A DNA stretch of 64,000 nucleotides, taken from positions 53,313,670-53,377,669 of the forward strand of contig OZ025248.1 of assembly GCA_964019135.1 (NCBI GenBank), written 5' to 3'. Shown here piece after piece: positions 12,701 to 27,700 of this stretch (positions within the stretch are counted from its first letter, which is position 1; the number at the start of each line of letters is the position of its first letter). The DNA is from Arenicola marina (lineage: Eukaryota > Annelida > Polychaeta > Arenicolidae). Below the pieces are notes generated by a model. It saw nothing but the letters and a program-made list of their open reading frames with translations. It did not search any database and was not told the origin of the DNA. The translations under genes and the position numbers were made by a program.

Positions 12701-15700
12701 CGGCGCGGACCGAGATCAGCTCGTGGCAGCGGGGTCGGATGCGGCGCGCACGGTGGTGCCATTCGACGCCAAGCAGTGCTGGGACGCGCAGCCGCCTTCG
12801 TTGGACGGCTGCGGCTCTCGCAAAGAGAAGGCCGATGTGGACGCCGTCGACGTGGACTTTTCCCTGCTGGAAATGGACACGGACAGCGAGCCGAGCGTCT
12901 TGCCGCTGGCCGGCGGGGAGGTGGACAGCCAGCGGCAGCTCCACACGCCGCCCATCGTGATGGACTCGGACAGCTGCCAGAGTGAGGCCAACAAGCCTAG
13001 CGCTAGAGGAGGCCAAGGTGGTGGCAGCCGCGTTGAGAGCGAAGGGATCTTTGCTGGCGCGGGGAAAGCGACCGGGTCACGTGGTTATGATGGCGAGCGG
13101 GATGGAGAAGGCTGCTGTAGCACGTCAGAGCGCACGTGTCACTCCGCCAGGCAGTCTGGCACCATGTTTAGCGCCACGCGGGAGGAGTCCGATGAGGAAA
13201 GTGACGAGGCGGGTGCAGAGTTACCGCCCCTTAGCCCCGCGAGCCGCCCCGTGGGACAGTCGCCAGCCACAGGCGGCGAGTCGAGCCACGGTAAGGACAG
13301 CCCCGAGTCTCAAGCCTCATCCTCTAGCTCCAAGCGCCCGGCGGAGGAAGCAGAACAATGGGACAAATGTAACAAACTCATGAAGGTCGCTAGAGTTCAA
13401 CTGACGAAATTGAAGCTATCCGGACCATCCGTTAATGTGGGCGAATTCTTTAGCCGGAGAGCTCACATGGGACACTCCCCGCATGCCTCGTGCACCAAGG
13501 GCGGCATTCTGCTGTCTGATATCTTCTCCGACCATCAGCAGGATCCCCTGTGGGTGGCCCAGCGGGAACGGCTGGCCACACTATCGGCGGCCGATGGGTC
13601 TACATTGCAGCCGACGGACGCCAAGCGAACTAAACGTCCGCACGCTTCAGCGTCCAATTCGCTTGCCGTAGAGCCGAGCCGGCCGCACGCTAAGCTGAAG
13701 AAGAAGAAAGCGACGACGTCGATGGCGAAACGCCTGTCAACTGCCTTCGTGCGATCCGCAGGTCGGCGGGGCCGAAAGAAGGGCGACTCGAAGAAGTTCT
13801 TGAACACGTTGTCGCTGCTGCACCAGGCCACGTTGGAGGGGCTGAATGCGCCAGCGGTGGGGGAGAAGGCGTCCCCCGAGCAGGAGGATCTGGCCAGCCA
13901 GAGCACAAACAGCGCCAGTAACCACAGCAGCTGCAGCAACGCGGACACCAGCGCCCACAGCCCCGCTGTTGTTGAGTACGGCAGGGTCACCGAGGAGGAC
14001 CACAGCGCCGCCTACGGTGACGTCATGTACAAGATGGCTCTGCTATCCCCAGAGGCGTATAGTCCTCCCGAAGACTCCCCTCCCCAGCCGAGCTCCCCCG
14101 CGCTAGCGGAGGAACCGGCCGAGGAGGCCGGGGACCCCATGGCTGGCCACTCCCACGGGGACGTCCTCACGCCTCGCGTGGAGCCCGACCAGCCGGCGAC
14201 CACCAGCACTGCCAGCGAAAATCCGAGCCACGTCGGGAAACAACCCAACAAAGACTCGCCGTATGCTATAAAAACAGAGGTGGTGCGTTTCTCTGGCTAC
14301 GGTAAGGCCTCCAGCCCGGGTGGCATGGACGGACCAAGCCATGACCAGACTGGGCTCCGGCCCCGGCCAGCTAGCACACCATCGCCACCGGATCTGGGTC
14401 AACCTATGGAGGAGGGGTGGGCCTCCATGGCGACTGCTGCTTCACGCTCTCAGGGACAGGGCCCTGATCTCGGGACACCCCCTGACGTTGAGGCAGGACC
14501 CGCGACAAGGGGCCAGGGCAGAGGCCACGGGTTCGAGACGCCGTCCAGTTCCATGGCGCCTGGGCAAGATCTGTCACAGCCCAGCCGCTCGGGCGAGACG
14601 AGAGGTCCAACACGAGAGGAGAACACACTGCCGAGCTCTCTAACACCGACCGTTCATCAACAGTTGCCTATGGAAGCGGCAACCTCCCCTGCACCCTGCA
14701 CTTCTCCCACCCCTCAGTTTTACCCTCCTCCGATCCACTCACCCTCCCCAATCGGGTCTCCGGAGCAACCTGTGGGGGAGGCCGGCGCGGGCCCCGACCG
14801 CCCCGTGCCCGCCGTCATCCCACTCACCATAGAGGACCCTGAGATCGAGGAAGAAGTGGAGAACGCGCGCAAGGCCACCCTGATGAAGCTGCTGGGGGTG
14901 GGCGAGCGGCAGGGGTGGCAGGAACAGCGGACACGCGGGGGAGGGCCCCGCTCCGGCCCGCGACACGCCCACCTAGGCATGTCTCGCCACCCAGAGGGTC
15001 CCCTGTCCACATCACAGAGAGACGATAGACTAGGACTAACGTCTGTGGGATATCACCAGGAAAGTCTGCATGAAAGGTCTTCTCCCACGACCTACCACAG
15101 TGACACTGTCCGCTCCCCTCCCCCGAGCTACCATGGTGACACTGTTCAATCGTCTCTCCCGCCATACCATGGTGACACCGTTCGCTCTCATCCCCCAAGT
15201 TACCATGGTGACACTGTTCGCTCCCCTCCCACGAGCTACCATGGTAACACTGTGCGCTCCCCTCCCCGGAGCTACCATGGTGACACTGTTCGCTCCCCTC
15301 TCCCCAACTACCACAGTGACACTGTTCGCTCCCCTCTCCCGAGCTACCATGGTGATACAGTTCGCTCCCCTTCCCCGAGATACCATGGTGACACTGTTCG
15401 CTTCCCTCCCACGAGCTACCATGGTGACACCGCTCGCTCCCCTCTCCCGAGCTACCATGGTGACGCTGTTCGCTCTCCTCCCCCGACCTACCACGGTTAT
15501 AATCTTTCTTCTATGGGCTACTGCAGCGCAGATGTTCGCCCCCCTCTCGGTTCCTACAGCTCCCCGTCCCTGTCTTACCGCGGTGGCCGGGGCCACTCCC
15601 CTCCCGGTACATACAGCGCGAACCGTGCCCTCTCCCCTCCCCACGACGATGGCAGTCTGCGCTCCCCAGCCTTGGGTTACGGCCGCAGCAGTGCTCGCTC

Positions 15701-18700
15701 CCCTCCGCCTCACAGCCAGGCGCACTCGGGTCAGCAGTTCGTGGGGTCCCGCCGGGAGAACGCTCCGGACCCGTCCAATTGGCGCGTGGATCACCCTGGA
15801 TACCGATCCATGGATCACCGCGGGGGGTTGAGTACCTACCCCAGCCAGACGTCGTTCCAAGCCGACCACTTTCCGGGCGCTCCCTACCACGGGGATCGCC
15901 GGGCCGACCTGTTCCCCAGAGGCGACGCGGGGGGACAAGCCGTGGGTCTGGAGACCTATTCGGGTGACCTGGCGCCAGGCAGGCGGATGGAGCCGTCCCC
16001 GCGGGGGTACCAGTCTCCGGCGCCGGCCTACGGGGGCGGTCGATCCCTGTACCCGGCGATGTCGCCCGGCGCCGAGTCTGCTCTCTCGCCTCTGGATCTG
16101 GCGCCGCCCGCCCACCGTCCCTTGATGTCTCCCGGCCACACGACCCCTGGAGGGACCGCCTCTCGGCCCGAGGTGGCGCCACCTGCCCACCAGCCATTGC
16201 CGCCGACTGGCCTCGGGCCGCCCCGCCACCAAACGCCGCTCGCCTGCAACATGGCGCCCCCGGCCCACCAGCCACTCCACCCCATCCCGCAGTTCCCCAG
16301 CGCGCAAGACTTCGGCATGGCGCGGGAGGCGCACATGGAGCCGCCGGGGGAGGTGGCCGTCGCCGAGCATACCCGCTACCCGTACCAGCAGCAGCACCAG
16401 CACCACACCGCCCCCGAGGACCTCACGCAGAGGCCGTACCAGACACCGACCTCCGCCTACTGCGGCTGGCCCTCTCAGGGGGTGCCCTACCAGACGATGG
16501 GCCCCGGCAGGGTGCAGCAGCCGGGCCAGCGACACCCTGGCACGGCCGGGGGCGGCTACTCCTCCGCCTCCTCCTCCTCGCAGGGGGCGGGTCATGACGG
16601 CCCAAGTCCCCCAGGCGGCGCGGGGGGTGAGGGCGCGCGCGGCGGCGGCCGCCCCCACTGGGAGGATCCCAGCCGACCCCGGCGCGGCGACGGCAGCCGC
16701 TCCCCCGACCCCACCGACCCGGACCGCAGCAGCGTCATCCGCCCCGCCTTGCAGCCGCCGAGCCGAGAGGTTGCCCTAGAAGACGCCTGGACACAGGGGC
16801 TGGGCGAACAGCAGGTGCGGGAGGTCTACTGCAGCGTGCCCCAGGACCGGCCCGACCGACCCAGGTAAATAGGTGTCCCCCGCCACGTGGATCATGTCGC
16901 ACCGCTCTACCCTACGTCACCTCCCCTGGGGGTGGCCGGGTGTCACCGTGGTGGGTGTCACCGGTATGCCCCCCTATAGACTACCACAGCGTTGGCTGCC
17001 AGATTAATCCGCCAGCGACAACTGCCGCTCCCTCCCCTGGCCCTGGCCATGCACATGTCGGGGCCCTAGTGGCTTTTCTAATGGTTTATTGTACAGCAAT
17101 CTCATCAGTAACACTGCATTCGGTATTGATATATACAACGCCGCTTCAACAATCATTGGTTTAGTTAGCGTAACGTTCGAAATTATTTAAATGAAATTAT
17201 GTGTTCACTAAAAGGTTGAATAGTGTTTTATTCAGAACATCTGTGGTGTTGAATGAGTACGCATATAATATATATATGTTGAATGTTTTCGCCATGCATC
17301 AGTGATTTTGATTACTCCAATACATGGGAGCTTTTAATGGCAGCTGTTCTTTGTATATATGTATGCATATATGTATCTTTATCCTGCCACTTATTCAAAT
17401 TGATAATATATTAATTGAGTAAGCTTAGATATAATAATTGTTAATATAATTAACACGTGGTATTGCGAAATATAACGTGATTGTTGCGCAATATGACACC
17501 GATATGACTGCCGGTCTGTTTGATCGCTGCTGTGTACACTGCTTTAACCACCTGGGTGTAATGTGTCATGGGATTTTGCGAATGTGTTCACAACCGTTAA
17601 TAGAGCTCTATTTTTGTTATTGCATGTATCCATTGTAAGCCAGATGGAGTACATATTTCTGTATTGTCTATTTAAATATACACTGATGTGTAAAGACCTT
17701 CTGATAAATTATTGGACACGATTTTCCTGAGGAATGAAACACATCGTGGAATTGTTTGAACGTGTTTTTGATGTGAGTAGCACTGATATTTTTTTATACA
17801 GGCCTCTTTACCTTGGCCGCGTGAGTGTAGGACCGAACTGTACAATGACGTGTATGTAGACAAATAAAATCCTGTAACACATTACACCTCGCCCGGTTCT
17901 CTTCGTTTTGCTTGGCCTTATGCCGCTCTCATTTAACTTTTTTTTTTATATAACCTTACATTGCACAAGGCCATATTTTCACCCACCGTGACATATAGGC
18001 CTAGCCGATATCTTTGGGGGAGTGGGGGGGGGACCTCTGAATCGCGAATCCCCAAGAATTAGGAAGAGCAAGAACGAAGCTTCAAGATGAGGACTGTTCA
18101 AGACTGGGCGCGAAAAAAACACCTTATCGCGAATATCGAGGAATTCACAGACTGCTATTTATGGATGGCGATAAATAGGGAAAGGGTCTTCGGGCTGAAT
18201 CGGCAATTGTACGAATAACGATCCCCAAAAGTTTAGTTTGACAGTTAATCGCGAATCTCAAAGAATTCCTGGATGCCAATTGCGGAGATCGGAAAAGGCA
18301 TAAATGTACCTTTCCCTCCCTCATATCTCGATAATCGTACCACGAATTTTGTATATCAGACCGATACCACAATATGTTGGTGGTGCACCATATGCAGCCA
18401 CCTTTGATGCATTATCTAAGCTTATTCCATTGCACGAGACCACTGACATTGTGATTTTAACCTACCTGTAAGCATATTTTGTTTAATAACAGCACAACAC
18501 GACAGACTTGTCTCCAGCATAGTCTTTATAAAGTAGGCCTACACTGCAAGCAGACGACGGTCGCGTTTTTATGACTTGATAAGGTGAAGGTCGTATTGCT
18601 GCGTCGTCAGTGCATGGTTACAAGAAGTAGGCCCAAGGGTTATCTCCGTTCCTTGGGAATAGCTTTTTTATTTAACAGTGAACTGGGAATGAAGAAAATA

Positions 18701-21700
18701 ATTTTTCGTGGACTGAGAATGGCCAATAGCCGACCGTAGTGATCAAAGATTTTCATTAATTATGAACTGAAAATTGTAATTATAAATAACGGTGAATTGG
18801 GAAAGCGCCAATTTATATCATGTAATCCGCCTCTTCCATTATTGCATGCGGGGAGTTCTCCATTTAATTCATCGTGACCTGGGAATATAGAAATGTGTTC
18901 GTGATTTGGGAACACGACCCCCCTTGTCGTCCCAAATTTTGGCGGGTTCAGTGTGTTAATATCAATACACCCCATCGACAACAGATGTCTATGTAGAGCT
19001 CATATTAAAACTCATATTTCAATCTTGTGACATCAATAATTTCAGTGATTTATAAATTAAAAGAATCGGCTTCATGACAATGTCATCAGACGAACGTAAC
19101 TGTTCAACTCTCCAAGTTCCCAACATATTATATAATATGACGTTTACGAGAACTTTACCTTAACTTTACGACTTACCTAGACCAAACGACAAGTCATCGA
19201 TGCGACGACTGCGGTAAGCTATGTCGGTCCCAGATAGGCTTATTAATTATAAGCGCAAATGCCGCGAAACAATTCTTAGTACCTAAACCAAAACAAAAGT
19301 TGCAAATCCATCGTCTTTCGCAGAGGGCATATGCCAACCAAAAACGATAACTTTCTGTTAGTAATGGCCCGCTAAGTCCAAGCGGAAGCGCTTTCTAATA
19401 AGGGAACTGCTATTTGCTGACGACGCAGCACTGGTTGCGCACTCAGAAAGCCAGCTGCAGAGACTCCTGGATCGACTCTCAAACCACTCTCTGCCTTCGA
19501 CTCACTTCGCTAGGGCTCCATTATATATCTGTTTTCGCCTACGCCGTCAATGCATTTTCACACTCGCTCGCCAGGGCGGCGCTGCGCAAATCGATAGAAA
19601 AAATGCGTCGCGCATTTCTACAAATTAGCGCTGGAACCCAGCCTGAACCTAGTAACACATGAAATCAGGTGATGAAAAGAAAGAGTTCTGTCACCATTTG
19701 AACTTTTTCGAAAGCGTAAAAGATGTGTTTTGCTCTATTAAATACACAAAGATGGTTATTTTGATGTTTTATTCTTGAAAACTATAATGTTGCAAGAAAT
19801 TACAGCTGATTTGACCGTTTATCAAGCATCTGGAAATTTGCCCCCGGCCGACAGCAGCGGTAAAAGCTAGCTTGCGTAGCGCCACCGTGCGGGGAGCTTG
19901 CTCTCAAACGCGTTTTGTTCGCTCTGACTACTAGTCTGTATACGACGCAGTCGTGCTGAGCCAAGGGGCTATTACACCACCAGTGATTACCCTAAATAAC
20001 ATGCCTTTAGAGGTGGTGAATAAGATTGGGGGGGGGGGGCTTGGGTGGGCTTCAACCACCCCCCCCCTTGGGAACCAGAACATAAAACTTACATGTTAAC
20101 ATACATGTTAAAGTCCCAAGTCTTCAGAGAGCAACCCCACCCCTTGGGAAACTGAACATACACTGTTGAAGTCCGGTTCTCCAAGGCCCCCCCCCCCCCC
20201 CCCCCCGGTCGCAAGTTTTCAGAAAGCAACACCCCTCTTGGGAACCTGAACATACAGTGTTAAAGTCGGCTTCTCCGAGGACGTCCTGCCCCCCGCCCCC
20301 CCTCTCCGGTCGCAAGTTTTTCAAAGAGCAACCCCCCGCCCCCACCCCCCTTGGCAAATTCCTAGATCCGCCCCTGCTGGACGAAGAAATAAATACTCGC
20401 ATTGAGAAGGCAGCCACCACCTTTGGTCGGTTAAACAAACGTGCTTGGAAAAATTCAAAACTAACCATTCGCACCAAAATGCTAATCTACAGGGCGTGTG
20501 TTATAAGTAGCCTGCTGTGTGGCAGTAAAACGTGGGCTACATATTGTGGCCGAGAAAAAAAGTTAAACAACTTCCATCTTCGTTGCCTGCGAAACATTTT
20601 AGCAAATGCCGACGTGTTAGCCAGGGCCAACCTCCCGAGCATTCTTGCTCTTGTGAAACAACGACGTCTTCGTTGGCTTGCAATGCAAGATGAACGCATT
20701 CCAAAGGATGTGCTCTACGGTGAGCTACGGTGGCAAAAGGCCAACTGGACGGCCAAAGCTCAGGTTTAAGGATGTTTGAAAGCGTGACATGAAGGCTTTC
20801 GGCATCCATGCAAATTCTTGGGAGGACCTAGCATCCGAAAAGAGGGTATGGTCACGTCTCGTGCGTGAGGGAATGGTCCACCACGACGGGCTCTGGTTTG
20901 ACAAACTGGACTTGAAACGCCAAACTAGACGCCCAGTGAGTACAAACCAGGACCGGTCGACGGGTCATCGATGCGACGACTGCGGGGAGCTCTGTCGGTC
21001 ACAGATAGGCTTGTTCAGTCACAAGCGCAAAATGTCGCGACGCAACTCGTATTACTTTAAATCAAACAAAAGCTGCAAAATCCATCGTCTTTCGTAGACG
21101 GACGGATGCCAACCGAGTTATGGCCGGCCAAGCCTGCCAATAATCGAAAAGTAGAGATCTGCATCTGCAACTCGTTGAGTACACATGTTTCCTAGTATAT
21201 CTCCCGTTTTTTGTTAATAGGGTGTTTATACTACGAACTGCTGGCATATTTAGACGGACGTAATTTTTGGCCCTTTTTGTTTTCAGAGAAATCGGAGGAA
21301 GAGTGCTGACTATTGAGTCTCCAAAGGTAATGCAGTTAACATTGATGCTTTTTATCGGATCTGACAATGCCATGTATAGGGTTGTATGTAAGAGGCTTTT
21401 ATAAATAATTGAATATATTATGAATATATTTCAACAATAGCAAAATACACACACCACCCGATTGGTGTCATCAAAGTCCTCCTCGTTGAGTTCAATACAT
21501 TTTAGTTAGTAACTCTTGCAGTCAGAACTATCACTTTCCTAACGGGCGACTCACTTTAATGGTAGACCAATCTCAAGCTTGGCAGGCGACGCCTTTGTGA
21601 CTCGCAAGCTTGACAGGCGACGCCTTTGTGACTCGCAAGCTTGACAGGCGACGCCTCTCAGGCCTGACATAGCTAGCGGCTCCACCCTTCTCCCCCATGT

Positions 21701-24700
21701 TTCCCAAGGTGTGTGACCTGGAAGAGTTTGAGTGTGGATTGTCCGGTCGAGGGCTCGCATACTGGCAACGTTGCGCGATAGGCGAACAGCTTGCCGTACT
21801 GGGAACGTCGCAAGAAACTCGCCGACAGCTGTTGACCGGCACTGCCGCCATGGACGCTATCATTGCCTCCCTGTTCAGCGATCAGCCGACAGTCATTACA
21901 CCAGCTCGTGCCCCGCCGTCTCGTGCTAGTGTGTGTCGCTGGTTGGTCGACAAGCAGAGGTTACCCGACGACAAAGTGCCTGAAGACTCCCGACCTAGCA
22001 ACCCCATCGCGGAACCACGGCAGCAAGACCCTGGCGACGTGCCTGATGTATACTCTGCGGTGCTGGCTACGCGGGAAGAACATTTCTTAGTGCCTGAAGC
22101 GTGCAGCCCTCACCAGCAGAGCTCTGCGGTCGGGCCGCGAAAGGGCCGTTTGAGCAAGACAGCGCGTGCCAAAGGAAGACGCGTCAGTCTCGACGCGGTA
22201 CCGATCGTCATGGCAACCTCGCCGACGTCCCCCGTCTCGGGGGAGTCACAGAGCGCAGAGCCGGCCTCCAGTACCCCAATGAGGGCTGTTGAGCCAGTAT
22301 GCCACAATCTGCCCTGCACGCCTATCCTGGCGGCCACGGCCACACCCCCGACCAGCCACCGCCCACGCGTGTTGACCGCCACTCCTACAACATCCGGGAC
22401 GCCGGACGCCGCGACCAAACAGCGACACGGGACTCCCGCTGGCAGACCACGTGATCTGCGGTTGGGATCTAACACGCGACGGCCACTGCTTCAGCCGCAC
22501 AGCCGGGTAAGCGCCACAACGCCAGATGCCAACGCCAGTGGTGTATATTGAGATAAAAGGAAGGGTTATAAAATAATATACTTCCCTCTCTGCTTTGCAT
22601 ACCACCTGAGTACAAATTGTTTCATTAACATTAAGATCAGACAATATATCTTAAGTTATTTTCTGAAAAATATAGTTTGGAAGTTATTAATTCCAACATT
22701 GGAAACTTCCTTAGCAACTTCACTTAAGACAAAGGTACGCGTGAGAAGGAAACCATATATAGGTTTACACCTCTCTTGTAGTTTGTCACACCGTCCACCT
22801 CCCGGCCAGATGTGTCGCAGATCGAAGGACCGACGCCAAAAAACTCTTTCGGATTCAAGCTCAGCATGCAAAACGTTCGCGATGCCAAATCCGTGCATGA
22901 GGTGGGTGACTCATGTTCCATTCCAACGATATAAGTAAAAGGTGCTGTTCGTGATTGTCACTGTGCAACATCCAGGGTTCCCATGTCACGGTCATGGAAT
23001 AATATTTTGCAAAACTCATCATCATGAAAAGTCATGAGAACGTCAAGGACAATTTTTTATTTTAAGAAGTCATGGAAAGTAGCTTAGTCAGTAAAAGGTA
23101 ATGGAAAGTCTTCGTATTCCACCCTACTCTCTCCGTATTCATGACTCATTATATGTCTTTTCAGTGTAGGTTTGGTGTCAGAATTTTGGCTTTGGCATTT
23201 TTGGACTTTGCAAATTTAGAAATGGTATAATACTCCCCCCTTCTTACTTATTACACATACGTCAGTTTTCCAATGAATAATTCTGTATGTGTAGTAAATA
23301 AGTTTCTATGTATCAAATATATGTTTTATAATAAATGAAAAGGAAATGGATAAATCAGATGGCTATGATGGGAGAGGGAGACCATCTTGTAGAAATGCTA
23401 AAAGGTTCCTGACCTGTATCTGTAAATGACTTTCATCATTAGGGTGACACAGGTATTCTTGCTGCAGACCAAGGCAATGCATCATGAATTTGGCATGAAA
23501 AAGAAATTTTAGCATGTACATGTAATGTTATCATCACACTCAGTTCCAGTAACAAAACAAGCATGACTGTGTAATTGCCATTGCCTCATGTTATTGTGAC
23601 AATCACACGCATCTTATCCTACAGTTCCAATACCTGACGACCATGAGTCTAGAGCTTCACGTCAGGACAAGGGGAGACCTGCGCCCTGACCCGGAGTTTG
23701 ACGCCATCGACGCCTTGTTCTACAGCCTAGCCAAGGACATTCCGCCCGAGTGTGGCCAGAGGGAGGTGGTGGGGGTCCTGGTGGTGGACCCAGCCTCCGC
23801 CAAGCAGCAGCGCGAGGGTGGTCAAGGTGCAGCCGTCGCTGGGACAGGCGCATCCGTTCAAACGTTATTGCACAAAACCGGCGTGGCCAGCATAGATGTC
23901 ACTTATGTTGACAGTGAGCGGGAACTGTTGGATGAAATATGCCGTCTGGTTCTAAGGTACACAGCTTGTCCTCATGAAACAATATTGTTAATTAAAGTTA
24001 CTCCTACAGCCATATTTTCCATGAGAAATATTAAGAATGGTTTGAATGATGTATTTAGGTCCTTATAATGTGAAAAAAAAACCCACATATATTGTATTCA
24101 ATTAATACTAGGGTATGTTGTTACAGGACCTAATTAATCACATATCTATTTCGTATCTTACATTCGCACGGTTAGACAATATGTCCAGCTGGTTTTGTTT
24201 TTCTGAAATAACTTTCCAAAATCATATTCTAGACAGACAATTATTGTCAGAAAAGCTTTTATCGCCCAGAACGTCTTTCGTCTTCATCTTATTCACTGCT
24301 CCACGCTCCACTCCACCAACGTCTGGAGTAATATCCCGCCATTTTGTTGGCAGTATGTACATGTTTTTTAGACTGATACATGATAATTTGTTGTCTTAAT
24401 GTTTGCTACAGACATGACCCTGACATACTGGTCGGCTATGAGATCGAGATGCAGTCTTGGGGATACATGATTCAGCGCGCAGCCCAGCTCAGTGTCAACC
24501 TGTGTCCCAAGCTCTCTCGTCTGCCAGGTGAGACAGGCGAGTGGGAGTGGCGGGCGGGCGGGGGTGGGGGTGGGGGGGGGGACGTGCCGGCCGGGTTCCA
24601 TGTTGCATTATGGAATATCCACTGTCGGGGAGGGGAGGTAGGGTAGCAATTCTGCAATATGTAATCCACCAATGCTGTAATATGTAATCTTCATTTGATG

Positions 24701-27700
24701 TCTTGATCACTGTGTGTGAAGAGACAACCGCACAGCGTAGTTACCTTACATACCTAGCTGGATCTTATATAAGTAGTCCAACCATTTATTATATATAGCC
24801 TCGGCTATGGGGATCCCCGCTAGAGGTTCAGTAGCACTCTCTGCCTTCGACTCACTCTGCTAGGGCTCGATTATATCTCTGTTGTCGCCTGCTTCCTCAA
24901 TGCATTTTAACACTCATTCGCCAAGGCGGCGCTGCGCAAATTGATTGGAAAAATGCGTCGCTCATTTCTACAAATTAGTGCTGGGACTAAGCCTAATAAC
25001 ACATAAAATCAGTTTATGAAAACAAAGCGGTCTGCCACAATTATAACTTTGTCGAATAGGTACAAGACGTTTTTTGCTGTATTAAATGCACAAAGCTCGT
25101 TATTTTGATGTTTTATTCTGGAAAAATATAATAGTTGCAAGAAATTACAGCTGATTTGACCATTTTTCAAGAATCTTGAAATTGGCCCGGCCGACAGCAG
25201 CGGTGAATCTATCTTGCGTAGCGCCACTGTGCGGGGAGCTTGGTACAGTGGCTAACTCGATATCGAGAGGTCGTGAGTTTGATTCCCACGTAGGGTCCCA
25301 ACCTGCACCGCCGTTTCATCCTCTTACGAATGAATCAACTGGTCACCGCCTTCACCAGGAGTATCAGGGCCGGCCCGGTAGCTCAGTGGGTTAGAGCGCT
25401 CGCCTTGAGTGCTCTGGCCACCTGAGAGCCTAACGACACGTGGATCGATGGTTCGCTCCCCGCTGTGGCCATGTCTGTGTGGTCGCAGGGTAAAGATCCC
25501 ATGTCCTTCTTCGCAAAGAGTAGGGGGTTACCCACGGGGGCATGGCTCCACTCTCCCTTACTTCTCCCATTGACGCGATATGACCAAAAGTGGTTAAAGT
25601 ATCACATACCACAGCTGGTGCAGCTCTTACTTGGCGCGGTTTGTCCCTGTTTAGACAATAGTGGTGTGCTATGTGTATGTGTCTGTATGGGCAAATGCCG
25701 GTCAGCCGATGACAATAGTGGTGTGCTATGTGTATGTGTCTGTATGGGCAGATGCCGGTCAGCCGATGACAATAGTGGTGTGCTATGTGTATGTGTCTGT
25801 ATGGGCAGATCCCGGTCAGCCGATGACAATAGTGGTGTGCTATGTGTATGTGTATGTATGGGCAGATCCCGGTCAGCCGATGACAATAGTGGTGTGCTAT
25901 GTGCATGTGTCTGTATGGGCAGATGCCGGTCAGCCGATGACAATAGTGGTGTGCTATGTGTATGTGTCTGTATGGGCAGATGCCGGTCAGCCGATGACAC
26001 TAGTGGTGTGCTATGTGTATGTGTATGTATGGGCAGATGCCGGTCAGCCGATGACAATAGTGGAGTGCTATGTGTATGTGTCTGTATGGGCAGATCCCGG
26101 TCAGCCGATGACAATAGTGGTGTGCTATGTGTATGTGTCTGTATGGGCAGATGCCGGTCAGCCGATGACAATAGTGGTGTGCTATGTGTATGTGTCTGTA
26201 TGGGCAGATGCCGGTCAGCCGATGACAATAGTGGTGTGCTATGTGTATGTGTCTGTATGGGCAGATCCCGGTCAGCCGATGACAATAGTGGTGTGCTATG
26301 TGTATGTGTCTGTATGGGCAGATGCCGGTCAGCCGATGACAATAGTGGTGTGCTATGTGTATGTGTCTGTATGGGCAGATCCCGGTCAGCCGATGACACT
26401 AGTGGTGTGCTATGTGTATGTGTCTGTATGGGCAGATGCCGGTCAGCCGATGACAATAGTGGTGTGCTATGTGTATGTGTCTGTATGGGCAGATCCCGGT
26501 CATCCGATGACAATAGTGGTGTGCTATGTGTATGTGTCTGTATGGGCAGATCCCGGTCAGCCGATGACAATAGTGGTGTGCTATGTGTATGTGTATGTAT
26601 GGGCAGATCCCGGTCAGCCGATGATACTAGTGGTGTGCTATGTGTATGTGTCTGTATGGGCAGATCCCGGTCAGCCGATGACAATAGTGGTGTGCTATGT
26701 GTATGTGTCTGTATGGGCAGATCCCGGTCAGCCGATGACAATAGTGGTGTGCTATGTGTATGTGTCTGTATGGGCAGATGCCGGTCAGCCGATGACAATA
26801 GTGGTGTGCTATGTGTATGTGTCTGTATGGGCAGATCCCGGTCAGCCGATGACACTAGTGGTGTGCTATGTGTATGTGTCTGTATGGGCAGATGCCGGTC
26901 AGCCGATGACAATAGTGGTGTGCTATGTGTATGTGTCTGTATGGGCAGATCCCGGTCAGCCGATGACACTAGTGGTATGCTATGTGTATGTGTCTGTATG
27001 GGCAGATGCCGGTCAGCCGATGACAATAGTGGTGTGCTATGTGTATGTGTCTGTATGGGCAGATCCCGGTCAGCCGATGACAATAGTGGTGTGCTATGTG
27101 TATGTGTCTGTATGGGCAGATCCCGGTCAGCCGATGACAATAGTGGTGTGCTATGTGTATGTGTCTGTATGGGCAGATCCCGGTCAGCCGATGACACTAG
27201 TGGTGTGCTATGTGTATGTGTCTGTATGGACAGATGCCGGTCAGCCGATGACAAGAGTGGTGTGCTATGTGTATGTGTCTGTATGGGCAGATCCCGGTCA
27301 GCCGATGACAATAGTGGTGTGCTATGTGTATGTGTCTGTATGGGCAGATGCCGGTCAGCCGATGACAATAGTGGTGTGCTATGTGTATGTGTCTGTATGG
27401 GCAGATCCCGGTCAGCCGATGACACTAGTGGTGTGCTATTTGTATGTGTCTGTATGGGCAGATGCCGGTCAGCCGATGACAATAGTGGTGTGCTATGTGT
27501 ATGTGTCTGTATGGGCAGATGCCGGTCAGCCGATGACAATAGTGGTGTGCTATGTGTATGTGTCTGTATGGGCAGATCCCGGTCAGCCGATGACAATAGT
27601 GGTGTGCTATGTGTATGTGTATGTATGGGCAGATCCCGGTCAGCCGATGACAATAGTGGTGTGCTATGTGCATGTGTCTGTATGGGCAGATGCCGGTCAG

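Noticed and set aside
25376..25480. Functional tRNA gene
   Set aside because: A- and B-box-like sequences are present but no proper anticodon and T stems; it has a SINE-type body.
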